Part shown: one piece after another, positions 8,148 to 16,445 of the stretch | Layout: each line of letters begins with the position of its first letter | Numbering within the stretch: position 1 is the stretch's first letter | Source: Bacillota bacterium | GTDB taxonomy: Bacteria > Bacillota > Clostridia > Acetivibrionales > DSM-1351 | Assembly: GCA_023400235.1 (NCBI GenBank) | Contig: JAEXFI010000005.1 | Coordinates: 1 to 64,000 of the forward strand | DNA length: 64,000 bases | Reading direction: 5' to 3' | The notes under the pieces: generated by a model | The model's input: only the letters and a program-made list of their open reading frames with translations | Databases searched by the model: none | What the model was told of the DNA's origin: nothing | Program-made: the position numbers and the translations under genes

Positions 8148-8190
8148 AAAAGCCTTTAAGATGCGGTAAATCTGCATTTTAAGGGCTTTT
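8148..8190 (+). terminator. Intrinsic terminator of the por operon
   Basis: Arms 8148-8164 and 8174-8190 (AAAAGCCTTTAAGATGC and a near-exact complement) form a ~17-bp stem around a 9-base loop, with a T-rich right end. Confidence 0.8.
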
Positions 8191-8392
8191 AACGTGTGCC
8201 TGGAATACATGAAAGGCCTAGAGTATGATTTGCTGGCTGCCTTCCCTTTTATCACTTGCAGTACTACATGTGGCATTTGCTTCATATAATTCTAGTGATG
8301 TTACTGATATTATAAAATTAATATATACCGTTGTGTTAAGTGGGAGATTAAAATAACTGCTTCTAACGCAATTGCTACTCATGGAGGCCTTT

Positions 8393-9376
8393 ATGCATGA
8401 ATTAGAAAGGGAACTGCAGGAAAATTATGATATTAAGATAAATAGTATCAGCAATTTCAGGGATATGTTCATTGCAAATACAGACAATGGCAAGAGATTG
8501 ATTAAACTTACCAGTCTTAAACCCGACAGAGTTAACTTTATTGCTGAGGTTAAAGAACATTTATATAAAAACGGATTTTGCAATATCGACAGAAATATAT
8601 ATACAAATTCAGGGAGCTCCTGTATTACCTATAATGATCAGACAATTTATATGAGCAGATACGTTGAAGGCAGAGAATCAAATCTGGACAACAGAGACGA
8701 AATCATTAAGTGCGCAAGGCTTCTAGCCGAAATGCACAGGGCCTCTTTGGGGTTTTCCGGTTCTGTAAACAGCAGTCCGAGAAATGAGCTTGGAAGGCTT
8801 CCAGCAAGCTATAGAAAAAGGCTGGATGAAATAAAAAAGCTCAAGAAGAATGCCTTAAAAGGAAAGATGAAGTTTGACAACCTTATGTGCAGGCATGTGG
8901 ATTACTTCCATGACCTTGGGGAAAGGGCGCTTGACCTGCTGGCTTCCTCCAGCTATCCTGCCCTGGTGGAGGAAGCGGAGAAAAGCAGAAACATCTCCCA
9001 TCATGATTTTAACCACCATAACATATTCATTCAAAATAATGAGCTGTATCTAATAAACTTCGAGTATTGCTGCTATGATTTAAAAATTTATGATCTGGTA
9101 AACCTGCTTAGAAGGAAAATGAGAAAATGTCAATGGGATATAGGGGAAGGTGAGCATATAATTAACGAATACAGTAGAATTCAGCCGTTGACAACAAGCG
9201 AGCTAGAATTGATGAAAATAATGCTGATGTTCCCTCAAAAGTTCTGGAGAGTCGTAAACAAGTATTACAACAGCAGGAAAAGCTGGTCGGAGCAAAGCTA
9301 TATAAGCAGGCTGGAAGAAGTAATTGAGGAGGTACGGTACCTGAAGGAATTTTTAGAGAAATTTTTTGCATTATAA
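8393..9376 (+). CDS. CotS-family spore coat protein (kinase-like fold)
   Basis: A 327-residue protein with the aminoglycoside-phosphotransferase/CotS fold. The catalytic-loop-like motif is HHDFNHHNIFI, but the following metal-binding motif, usually a D-F/W pair, reads LINFEYC, with asparagine in place of aspartate. That suggests weak or lost kinase activity. CotS-type proteins are spore-coat components in Bacillus. Start is the ATG at 8393, 5 bases behind GGAGG; an upstream in-frame TTG lacks a ribosome site. A CATATAATT sequence at 8283-8291 loosely resembles a sigma-K -10 element. Family call good, role inferred. Confidence 0.75.
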   Translation: MHELERELQENYDIKINSISNFRDMFIANTDNGKRLIKLTSLKPDRVNFIAEVKEHLYKNGFCNIDRNIYTNSGSSCITYNDQTIYMSRYVEGRESNLDNRDEIIKCARLLAEMHRASLGFSGSVNSSPRNELGRLPASYRKRLDEIKKLKKNALKGKMKFDNLMCRHVDYFHDLGERALDLLASSSYPALVEEAEKSRNISHHDFNHHNIFIQNNELYLINFEYCCYDLKIYDLVNLLRRKMRKCQWDIGEGEHIINEYSRIQPLTTSELELMKIMLMFPQKFWRVVNKYYNSRKSWSEQSYISRLEEVIEEVRYLKEFLEKFFAL

Positions 9377-9402
9377 TTTTAAGTAGATTTGAATAAATAA
9401 GC

Positions 9403-9591
9403 TTATGAAAATATTTGAAAATGCATCCCAAATTTATTATCAGGCTTGTTATATTTGTAGAGTCCGCTAGTTCCTCTGAAGGGGTGATAGGAGGAAAGTT
9501 CTTCAAACTCCTTCTGATTCTCAATAGCAGCTTCCATCTTATTTACAAAAAGATTTTTATCATCATATAAAATTTCCATTAACTCTGTCAT
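9403..9591 (-). CDS. Possible small protein, unrecognised
   Basis: A 62-codon frame (MTELMEILYDDKNLF... ending KFGMHFQIFS) lies just downstream of the fhs terminator. Its codon choice looks like neighbouring genes (GAA, AAA, GAT preferred), and the product is charged and soluble. Against it: no Shine-Dalgarno sequence precedes the ATG, and no promoter is visible. I do not recognise a family. It fills an otherwise empty 298-base gap between the convergent CotS-like gene and fhs. Confidence 0.3.
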   Translation of the reverse strand: MTELMEILYDDKNLFVNKMEAAIENQKEFEELSSYHPFRGTSGLYKYNKPDNKFGMHFQIFS

Positions 9592-9604
9592 GGGGCAACA
9601 ACAG

Positions 9605-9647
9605 AAATGTCCATGTTGTCCTTTGGTTTACAAAGAACAACATGGAC
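9605..9647 (-). terminator. Terminator of fhs
   Basis: Arms GTCCATGTTGT (9609-9619) and ACAACATGGAC (9637-9647) form an 11-bp stem; on the minus strand the hairpin is followed by TTTCTGTT. It lies 28 bases beyond the fhs stop. Confidence 0.6.
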
Positions 9648-9674
9648 TACTTTAAAACTTGAGGGTATAGGCTT

Positions 9675-11345
9675 TTAGAACAATCCTGTAATAACTCCGT
9701 TTTCATCTATGTCGATTTTTTCTGCAGCGGGAGCTTTGGGCAGCCCGGGCATTGTCATAATATCTCCTGTCAAGGCCACAATAAAGCCTGCCCCGGCAGA
9801 TATCCTCACTTCTCGAACTGTCACGTCAAAGCCGGAAGGCCTCCCCAGCAGCAAGGGATTGTCGGATAGAGAGTACTGGGTTTTAGCCATACAAACAGGC
9901 ATTTTGTCCAGACCCATCTCTTCAATTTTAGCAATTGATTTTTCTGCAGCAGCAGTATAAATAACGGCATTGCCTCCATATATCCTGGTAACAATTGCCT
10001 TTATCTTTTCTTTAATGGGAAGTTCAGAATCATAGATTGGAGCAAAATTTGACACCGTGCTGTCTGTAACCTGGACTAATTTCTCTGCAAGCTCGACTCC
10101 TCCCTGACCGCCATTTAAAAATACATCCGAGAACGCCACCTTAACTCCAAGGGCAGTACACCTCTCGCGTACAAGCTGGATTTCAGCATCTGTATCCGTA
10201 TCAAAGTGGTTAATGGCAACCAGCACAGGAACTCCAAACTGCCTGAGATTTTCAATGTGCTTTTCAGCATTTGCAAAGCCCAGTGCCAATGCAGGAAGGT
10301 TCTCCTCCTTCAGGTTCTCCTTTTTTATGCCTCCGTTGTATTTCAGAGCTCTTATAGTGGCTACCAGAACAACTGCATCAGGCTTCAAGCCTGCAAACCG
10401 GCACTTGATGTCAAAGAACTTTTCCGCACCAAGGTCAGCGCCGAAGCCGGCTTCAGTTATTACATAGTCAGCCAGCTTCAGAGCCAGCTTTGTTGCTGTT
10501 ACACTGTTGCAGCCATGTGCTATGTTTGCAAAGGGTCCGCCGTGCATTATTGCAGGAGTTCCTTCGAGAGTCTGAACCAGATTTGGCTTTATGGCGTCCT
10601 TCAACAGAAGTGTCATGGCGCCGTCCACCTTGAGCTGGCTGGCAGTGACAGGCTGGCCGGTAAAGGTATATCCTATGATAACCCTTCCAAGGCGCTGCTT
10701 CAGGTCTGTTATATCCGACGCCAGACAGAGTATCGCCATTATTTCTGAGGCAACGGTAATATTAAAGCCGTCCTCTCTGGGCATTCCGTTCATTTTACCA
10801 CCCAGGCCTACTATAACATTTCTAAGCGCCCTGTCATTCATATCCATACATCTTTTCCATACAATCTGCCTGGGGTCGAGATTCAGGGAGTTACCCTGCT
10901 GAAGATGGTTGTCAATAGCAGCGGAAAGCAGATTGTTAGAGGCGGTTATGGCGTGCATGTCACCAGTGAAATGAAGGTTGATATCCTCCATTGGAACTAC
11001 CTGGGCATAACCTCCGCCTGCAGCTCCGCCCTTTATACCCATGACAGGGCCAAGAGAAGGCTCTCTCAAAGCTATAACTGCGTTTTTTCCTATTTTGGAC
11101 ATAGCCTGGCCAAGGCCCACAGTAGTGGTTGTTTTTCCTTCGCCTGCGGGAGTAGGATTTATTGCTGTTACCAATACCAGTTTGCCGTCCTTACGGCCTT
11201 TAACCTTGTCCCAAAGACCTTCGGAAAGCTTGGCCTTGTGATTGCCGTAGTATTCCAGATCCTCCTCGGCAATTCCTAACTTTTCAGCTATTTTTTTAAC
11301 ATGGAGCATTTTACAGCCTTGAGCTATTTGAATATCCGTAAGCAA
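9675..11345 (-). CDS. fhs: Formate--tetrahydrofolate ligase
   Basis: A 556-residue enzyme that makes 10-formyltetrahydrofolate from formate, THF and ATP, feeding C1 metabolism (purines, and acetogen-type C1 flow). The P-loop is TPAGEGKTTTTVGLGQA, followed by LREPSLGPVMGIKGGAAGGGYAQVVPMEDINLHFTGD in two family-typical blocks, and the C-terminal GLPKAPAAEKID is conserved. Start: the TTG at 11345 lies 7 bases behind GGAAGGAG and gives exactly the canonical 556 residues; the longer frame places that ribosome site inside the coding region. Monocistronic. Confidence 0.95.
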   Translation of the reverse strand: MLTDIQIAQGCKMLHVKKIAEKLGIAEEDLEYYGNHKAKLSEGLWDKVKGRKDGKLVLVTAINPTPAGEGKTTTTVGLGQAMSKIGKNAVIALREPSLGPVMGIKGGAAGGGYAQVVPMEDINLHFTGDMHAITASNNLLSAAIDNHLQQGNSLNLDPRQIVWKRCMDMNDRALRNVIVGLGGKMNGMPREDGFNITVASEIMAILCLASDITDLKQRLGRVIIGYTFTGQPVTASQLKVDGAMTLLLKDAIKPNLVQTLEGTPAIMHGGPFANIAHGCNSVTATKLALKLADYVITEAGFGADLGAEKFFDIKCRFAGLKPDAVVLVATIRALKYNGGIKKENLKEENLPALALGFANAEKHIENLRQFGVPVLVAINHFDTDTDAEIQLVRERCTALGVKVAFSDVFLNGGQGGVELAEKLVQVTDSTVSNFAPIYDSELPIKEKIKAIVTRIYGGNAVIYTAAAEKSIAKIEEMGLDKMPVCMAKTQYSLSDNPLLLGRPSGFDVTVREVRISAGAGFIVALTGDIMTMPGLPKAPAAEKIDIDENGVITGLF

Positions 11346-11541
11346 TTTTTTTCTCCTTCCAAAATTCAAAATTTATAGAAATCAGCATTCTTCACAATGG
11401 AATTTTAAATTGGTTATACTATATGTATAGAATCTACATGAGATATACGAAATAATTATATATTGTTGATTATACAACAACAACCTAAAAACATCAAAAA
11501 AATTCAATAAAGTCATATTTGATTGGATTATTCCATAAAAT

Positions 11542-11570
11542 CACAATGATGAATAAAAACGCATAAAATA
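11542..11570 (+). promoter_or_regulatory. Possible sigma-K-type promoter before the YabG-like gene
   Basis: CACA (11542-11545), 16 bases, then CATAAAATA (11562-11570), fitting the mother-cell sigma-K pattern AC-N16/17-CATAnnnTA. Bacillus yabG is sigma-K dependent, which makes the placement sensible. The match is short and could be chance in AT-rich DNA. Confidence 0.3.
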
Positions 11571-11662
11571 TAGTATAAAAATTTTTGAGTTTTTCGGTTA
11601 CATATATTGGATAATAATAAATTCAAAAGTTGGTATACTAAACTATGAGGGGAAGGCAATTT

Positions 11663-11836
11663 ATGCAACATATAGAAATAGGTAGCCTGGTATATAGAAA
11701 GTCTTACCAGAAAGATGTACTTTTCCGAGTATCAGATATCAGATATATAGACGGAAAAAAAATCATCATATTAAAGGGTGTTAATGTCAGGTTAATAGCG
11801 GACGCAGAAGAGGATGATCTTGATATAAAAGAATAG
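11663..11836 (+). CDS. YabG-like N-terminal domain only (truncated sporulation peptidase)
   Basis: A 57-residue protein, MQHIEIGSLVYRKSYQKDVLFRV..., aligning with the first ~55 residues of YabG (IGDMVARKSY..DVLFRI, then the DEVRLIAD block, here NVRLIADAEEDD). Full YabG is about 290 residues and processes spore coat proteins; its protease part is absent here, and the ~240 bases after the stop do not encode it in any frame I checked. Start at 11663 is preferred over 11645 because GGGGAAGG lies between them. It sits directly before veg, the same order as yabG-veg in Bacillus. Either a decayed gene or a free-standing domain. Confidence 0.6.
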   Translation: MQHIEIGSLVYRKSYQKDVLFRVSDIRYIDGKKIIILKGVNVRLIADAEEDDLDIKE

Positions 11837-11983
11837 GACAAGAACTAAAATACCTGTTACTTAAATTAAGTTTCCAAAGGCTCTTTAATAAAATTCGAGA
11901 ATTTTTGTGGAAATAATTATTGCAGAATTATACTAAAACCCCTTGTTTTTGGGTAATATAAGCACCAAAACATAAAAAAATGC

Positions 11984-12012
11984 TTGACATAGATGCAATA
12001 CGCTTGTATAAT
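11984..12012 (+). promoter_or_regulatory. veg promoter P1 (full consensus)
   Basis: TTGACA (11984-11989), 17 bases, TATAAT (12007-12012): a perfect sigma-A promoter, the first of two in tandem before veg. Confidence 0.8.
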
Positions 12013-12021
12013 ATAATATTT

Positions 12022-12050
12022 TTGACAAGCGGACACATTTATGCTATAAT
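12022..12050 (+). promoter_or_regulatory. veg promoter P2 (full consensus)
   Basis: TTGACA (12022-12027), 17 bases, TATAAT (12045-12050), a second perfect sigma-A promoter 38 bases after P1. It puts the transcript start about 20 bases before the veg ATG. Confidence 0.8.
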
Positions 12051-12077
12051 TAATTAAACTGATGATGAGGTGATAGC

Positions 12078-12344
12078 ATGATAGATCGAGGTGAACTCTT
12101 TCAAATAAAGAGGGACATTGAGGGTTGTATTGGAGAGAAGGTACAACTAAGGGCAAACAAAGGTCGTAAAAAGTCTTTTATAAGAGAAGGTGTTCTGGAA
12201 AATACTTATCCTAGTATTTTTGTTGTAAAATTCGAAAATGAGTACGATAACACCAGAAGGGTTTCATATAGCTACACTGATATACTGACAAAAGCAGTTG
12301 AATTGGTTGTGTACAAGGATGACAAGAAAATCCAGGTATGCTAA
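12078..12344 (+). CDS. veg: Veg family protein
   Basis: An 88-residue protein of the Veg family, recognised by IKRDIEGCIGEKVQLRANKGRKKSF followed by a beta-rich stretch ending in the SYSYTDILT motif. In Bacillus, veg is among the most strongly expressed genes and affects biofilm formation; its biochemical role is unsettled. The ribosome site GATGAGGTGAT precedes the ATG. Two perfect tandem promoters drive it and a strong terminator (12432-12469) follows. Confidence 0.9.
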   Translation: MIDRGELFQIKRDIEGCIGEKVQLRANKGRKKSFIREGVLENTYPSIFVVKFENEYDNTRRVSYSYTDILTKAVELVVYKDDKKIQVC

Positions 12345-12431
12345 AGCTACTTGAAACGTCTCATTAGGAGATAGTGATTACGCTTTCTGAGAAAACTTAT
12401 TAATATAATAAATCCTAATCTTTTCTTGGGT

Positions 12432-12469
12432 AGCAAAAAGGTCATTTTGATAAAAATGACCTTTTTGCT
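12432..12469 (+). terminator. Terminator after veg
   Basis: A 17-bp perfect stem (AGCAAAAAGGTCATTTT and complement, 12432-12448 and 12453-12469) with a GATA loop. Confidence 0.85.
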
Positions 12470-12570
12470 TTGTGCGTGCCCATCAGAGGCACACATGCAA
12501 AAAAACCGTCAAATCTGCCTGCCTCCGGCTCCATGCTGAAAGGACAGAGTGCTTCCGGGACTCTTTTTTT

Positions 12571-12818
12571 TAGGATATAGGAATTTATATATTTTAAAAC
12601 AGGGATGAGATGCCCATAATACTGAGTTTGAGTGTGTACACCAGAAAATTCCATCCTATATAAATTCCTATACTCGGGGTTTGGAAAAGGGGACTCCCCT
12701 TCCCGGGTCAGAGGGGGTTCATCGAAGGGGGAAGTAGTTCCCCTAGCGAACAAGAAAATTTGCTGCACTTCACACCAATAAGCACTGTAAAAACTGAGCG
12801 CAGCGAATTTTCTTGTGC
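12571..12818 (+). repeat. Multi-hairpin intergenic repeat, copy C
   Basis: Same family as 28658-28930. It starts with a 16-bp inverted repeat (TATAGGAATTTATATA at 12576-12591 with its complement at 12657-12672) around a variable interior, followed by the conserved ataaattcctatactcgggg tract, a GGGGACTCCCC hairpin, a GGGGGAAgtagTTCCCC hairpin, and a 17-base long-range pairing (12750-12766 with 12800-12816). No convincing ORF lies inside. It occupies most of the 590-base gap between veg and the DUF3794 gene. Likely a mobile, MITE-like or structured-RNA element. Confidence 0.7.
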
Positions 12819-12934
12819 ACCTGTAATAATTACCGCATAGTAATAATATATATTACATAGCAGAATTATTGATTTGCAGGTTTTTATCTTGATGATTAAA
12901 GATGTTTTATCTCAAATAAGAGGAGGATGGAGAA

Positions 12935-14503
12935 ATGTCTCTGGAGTTGATAAAAGAGGCCTTTAGGGTAAATAATTTATTAGGTGAGGATACAATTCAG
13001 ACAGTTGTTGAAAATGATATAATAGTTCCGGATACAAAGCCGGACATTGCCAGAGTGCTTCTTCTAGACGGAGATGTTTTCATTACTGGCTGTGATACGG
13101 GTACGGACAGGGTGGTTACTTCAGGTAGTATAGTGTGTAAAATTCTATATATTTCAGATGACGAGGCTAGAAGCATAAAGAGTATAGTTTCAAACATTCC
13201 CTTTTCCTATAACCTTGACATACCCGGAGTAAGGGCAGGAATAAGATGCAGGGCCACGAGCCTGCTGGAGCATATGGACTATAACCTGCTGAACGGCAGG
13301 AAAATAAATATCAAAGGCATAGTGTCCCTGAACTGCAAGGCCTATGAAGATACTGAAAGGGAATATTGTTCCGGAGTAGCAGGATTGGAGGAGGTTCAGG
13401 TACTAAAGGATAATGTGGTACTGAATTCATTTCTGGGCAGTAACAAGGTAAATTATGTCATAAAGGAGGACCTGGAGCTTCCAGCGAGCAAACCCACAAT
13501 CTCCGAGGTTCTGAGAAATGATGTAAAAATTACCGGCAAGGACTTCAAAATAGCAGAGGGAAAGGTTATTGTAAAGGGAGATATAGCAATCTCAACTCTA
13601 TACATAGCAGACGATGAGGCAAGAAGCTTGCAGTACCTGGAGAATGAAGTTGCCTTCACCCAGTTTGTTGAGCTTGACGGAGTGGAGGAGGAGACCCTTG
13701 TGGAGGTGGATTATGACCTGGTTGACTACAAGATTGATGCAGCGGAAGACAGTGACGGGGAGTTCCGGTGTATACGAGCCGAGGTCAACCTGAATATCTA
13801 TGCTGAAGGCAACAGCCAAAAGGCCATAGAGGTCCTGGCAGACGCGTACAGCCCAAAAACCAGGCTGTCACTGGAGAGAAACTCCATTGAACTGGATGAG
13901 CTTTATTCTGAAAACAGAAGCCAGATAATAATAAGGGATGTTGTAAATCTCTCTGAATGCACACCTGAGGTTTCCGAAATATTCAATGTACTGAGCAGGT
14001 ATAACACATCGGATGTGAGAATAGAAGAGGACAGGGTGGTAGTTGAAGGGTCTGTACAGAATAATCTGCTATACCTGGCAAATAACGCTGAGCAACCTGT
14101 ATTTTGCTGTAAAAAGGATATCCCCTTCAAGCATGACATAGAAGTAAAGGGGATAGGCAGGGAAATGAAACCCAACGTTTCTCTGGAAATGGAACACAGC
14201 AACTATAGCATGATTTCTTCGGACCAGGTTGAAATAAGGGTTGTTATAGGTGTAAATGCAAAGGTTGAGACAAAAAAGCAAATACCTGTAATATCCAAGG
14301 CTAACGAAGGGATGCTGGATGATAAGAAACTCCTGGCAATGCCCAGCATAGTCATATATATTACACAGCCGGGGGACAGTTTGTGGGAAATTGCAAAAAA
14401 ATACGGAACAACTGTGGATAATTTAATGAAGACCAACAATCTTTCAGAACGTGATATTTTGATGGTGGGACAGCAGATTCTCGTAATGAGGAAGGCTGTA
14501 TAA
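12935..14503 (+). CDS. DUF3794 (SPOCS) repeat protein with C-terminal LysM
   Basis: A 522-residue protein with three DUF3794/SPOCS-type repeats (about residues 35-125, 180-275 and 325-420; each carries a VxGxIxxxxLYxxDD/N-like core) and a C-terminal LysM peptidoglycan-binding domain (~470-517, starting IYITQPGDSLWEIAKKYGTT). No signal peptide is visible. SPOCS domains occur in spore-surface and coat-associated proteins such as SafA/SpoVID-type assemblies, so a spore envelope role bridging coat and cortex is inferred. Ribosome site AGAGGAGG. It sits between veg and ispE, a neighbourhood common in clostridia. Confidence 0.85.
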   Translation: MSLELIKEAFRVNNLLGEDTIQTVVENDIIVPDTKPDIARVLLLDGDVFITGCDTGTDRVVTSGSIVCKILYISDDEARSIKSIVSNIPFSYNLDIPGVRAGIRCRATSLLEHMDYNLLNGRKINIKGIVSLNCKAYEDTEREYCSGVAGLEEVQVLKDNVVLNSFLGSNKVNYVIKEDLELPASKPTISEVLRNDVKITGKDFKIAEGKVIVKGDIAISTLYIADDEARSLQYLENEVAFTQFVELDGVEEETLVEVDYDLVDYKIDAAEDSDGEFRCIRAEVNLNIYAEGNSQKAIEVLADAYSPKTRLSLERNSIELDELYSENRSQIIIRDVVNLSECTPEVSEIFNVLSRYNTSDVRIEEDRVVVEGSVQNNLLYLANNAEQPVFCCKKDIPFKHDIEVKGIGREMKPNVSLEMEHSNYSMISSDQVEIRVVIGVNAKVETKKQIPVISKANEGMLDDKKLLAMPSIVIYITQPGDSLWEIAKKYGTTVDNLMKTNNLSERDILMVGQQILVMRKAV

Positions 14504-14545
14504 AAATCATCTCCGGCAATAAACTTAATGATTCAATCCTGAAGC

Positions 14546-14580
14546 AGGGTGCCTGAACATGCAGGCACCTTCTTTTTTGT
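14546..14580 (+). terminator. Terminator after the DUF3794-LysM gene
   Basis: Stem GGTGCCTG (14548-14555) / CAGGCACC (14562-14569), then TTCTTTTTTG. Confidence 0.85.
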
Positions 14581-14740
14581 TTTAATGACTGATTTCAGCT
14601 TCAAAGTTAATAGGAAAGTCTGCAATATATACTTTGTAAATTTAAGGTATATATGAGATAAAGTTGAATAGCTGTATGTACAAAAAGACCACTTTACCTT
14701 AACCCTATTGCTTGCAAAGCGCTATTATAATGGATTTTTA

Positions 14741-14769
14741 TTGATAATAAATTGTATTTTGTATATAAT
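14741..14769 (+). promoter_or_regulatory. ispE promoter
   Basis: TTGATA (14741-14746), 17 bases, TATAAT (14764-14769), about 35 bases before the ispE ATG. The rest of the 300-base gap after 14503 holds only the terminator at 14546-14580. Confidence 0.6.
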
Positions 14770-14803
14770 GTACCTAAACTATATAATTAAAGGAAGAAAT
14801 TAG

Positions 14804-15649
14804 ATGATTTCACTTAAGGCACATGCAAAGATTAATTTGTCTTTGGATGTTTTAAGCAGAAGAGCTGATGGTTATCATACCCTCCAGATGATAATGCAGA
14901 CGATACAGTTACATGATACTATAACCATTGAAAAAATTCCATCAGGTGTGGAAATATTATGCGAAGCCCCTTATGTACCAAACAATAGTTCGAATATTGC
15001 GTATAAAGCTGCTGAAGCAATGCTTCTGAAATATAACATACAAGCAGGTGTGAAAATAGAGGTCAGCAAGGAAATACCCGTAGCTGCAGGACTGGCAGGA
15101 GGGAGCACTGATGCTGCTGCAGTACTCAAAGGAATGAACATACTTTTTGACCTGGGAATAGACCAGGATGAACTTATGCGCTTGGGAAAGACAATAGGAG
15201 CGGATGTCCCGTATTGTATAATGGGAGGAACGGCACTTGCAGAGGGAATAGGGGAAATTCTTACCGAACTGCCTGCTCCGGGAAATATTCCATTGATTTT
15301 GGTAAAACCCAGAATAGGCGTTTCCACTGCATGGGTTTACAAAAGCCTTGATTTAAAAAAGGTTACCGAAAGGCCGGATACAAAATTGCTTATGTCGGCA
15401 ATACGTGCCGGAGATATAAGCACGTTGGCACTAAACATGAAAAATGTACTGGAAAGTGTTACCTGCAAGAGGTATTCTGTTATTGAAAATATAAAAAAGG
15501 ACTTGAGAAGGCACGGGGCCCTGGGCAGTATGATGAGCGGCAGCGGGCCAACCGTGTTCGGCATATTTGAGGATGCTGAAAAAGCAGACTATGCATTTAA
15601 TAAATTAAAAAACAGTAAACATGAGTGTATATTGACACATACCGTTTGA
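14804..15649 (+). CDS. ispE: 4-diphosphocytidyl-2-C-methyl-D-erythritol kinase
   Basis: A 281-residue GHMP-family kinase that phosphorylates CDP-methylerythritol in the MEP route to isoprenoids. Conserved pieces: N-terminal AHAKINLSLDVLSRRADGYHTL, the ATP-binding GHMP loop PVAAGLAGGSTDAAAVL (~90-106), and GSMMSGSGPTVFG near the C-terminus. Normal family length. Ribosome site AAAGGAAG. The GntR regulator begins 14 bases after its stop, so the two are likely co-transcribed. Confidence 0.95.
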   Translation: MISLKAHAKINLSLDVLSRRADGYHTLQMIMQTIQLHDTITIEKIPSGVEILCEAPYVPNNSSNIAYKAAEAMLLKYNIQAGVKIEVSKEIPVAAGLAGGSTDAAAVLKGMNILFDLGIDQDELMRLGKTIGADVPYCIMGGTALAEGIGEILTELPAPGNIPLILVKPRIGVSTAWVYKSLDLKKVTERPDTKLLMSAIRAGDISTLALNMKNVLESVTCKRYSVIENIKKDLRRHGALGSMMSGSGPTVFGIFEDAEKADYAFNKLKNSKHECILTHTV

Positions 15650-15663
15650 TTAAGGAGGCAGCT

Positions 15664-16347
15664 ATGGCAGGTAAATTGTCGAAAATAAACCTGAACGACT
15701 ATAAACCTTTGAGAGAGGTTATATTCAATTCATTAAGAGAAGCAATAATCATTGGAGAGCTTCGTCCCGGAGAAAGATTGATGGAGGTGCAGCTGGCTGA
15801 TAAGATGGGTGTCAGCAGAACCCCTGTAAGAGAAGCCATCCGAAAGCTGGAGCTGGAAGGCCTGGTGGACATGATTCCCAGAAAGGGAGCGCATGTGGCG
15901 GAACTGTCCGTAAAGGACATAATGGATGTACTGGAAGTCCGTGCTTCACTTGACGGTCTTGCTACTGCTCTGGCAGCAGAAAGGATTACCGATGATGAGC
16001 TTAAGGAATTAAAACACATAAACATACAATTTTCCCAGTATATAGATAAGGAGAATCTCAATGGCTCCATAAAAAAGGATGCCGAGTTTCACGACATCAT
16101 ATACAGGGCTTCTAGAAACGATAAGCTTATTACAATACTCAATAACCTGAGGGAGCAGGTACAGCGTTTCAGAGTGATATATCTGAAGGACTACAGCAGC
16201 CCTAAGAACCTCATAAAGGAACACAGCGATATATTTGACGCAATCAACTCCAGAGCAATAGAGTCGTCAAGAAGCCTGGCTAAAGCACATATTCAGAATC
16301 AGGAGGCGACAATTCTGAATTCCATAAAAATGCAGAAGAATAAATAG
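15664..16347 (+). CDS. GntR-family regulator, FadR/FCD subfamily
   Basis: A 227-residue repressor-type protein: winged helix near residues 12-78 (LREAIIIGELRPGERLMEVQLADKMGVSRTPVREAIRKLELEGLV) and an all-helical FCD ligand/metal-binding domain (~85-215) with the usual Asp and His positions (DAEFHDIIYRAS, KEHSDIFDAI). Ligand and targets are unknown. Start at 15664 follows AAGGAGG by 6 bases; the longer frame overlaps ispE and lacks a ribosome site. The arrangement after ispE recurs in clostridia. Confidence 0.88.
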   Translation: MAGKLSKINLNDYKPLREVIFNSLREAIIIGELRPGERLMEVQLADKMGVSRTPVREAIRKLELEGLVDMIPRKGAHVAELSVKDIMDVLEVRASLDGLATALAAERITDDELKELKHINIQFSQYIDKENLNGSIKKDAEFHDIIYRASRNDKLITILNNLREQVQRFRVIYLKDYSSPKNLIKEHSDIFDAINSRAIESSRSLAKAHIQNQEATILNSIKMQKNK

Positions 16348-16445
16348 AATATGAACCACTTATAAGCAGACTTTTTTAAAAATTTTGTATATAATTAATT
16401 GTATAATAAAAAAGCTTATTAAATTTAACAGGCAAAGGATAACAT

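Noticed and set aside
10206..10748. Long open frame opposite fhs
   Set aside because: It is antisense to a full-length canonical fhs gene, has no ribosome site and encodes a Cys/Tyr/Gln-rich product unlike any protein; it is a shadow of fhs codon structure.
12442..12768. 108-codon minus-strand frame within repeat copy C
   Set aside because: It runs through the veg terminator and the hairpins of the repeat, and the related copy D does not keep the frame.
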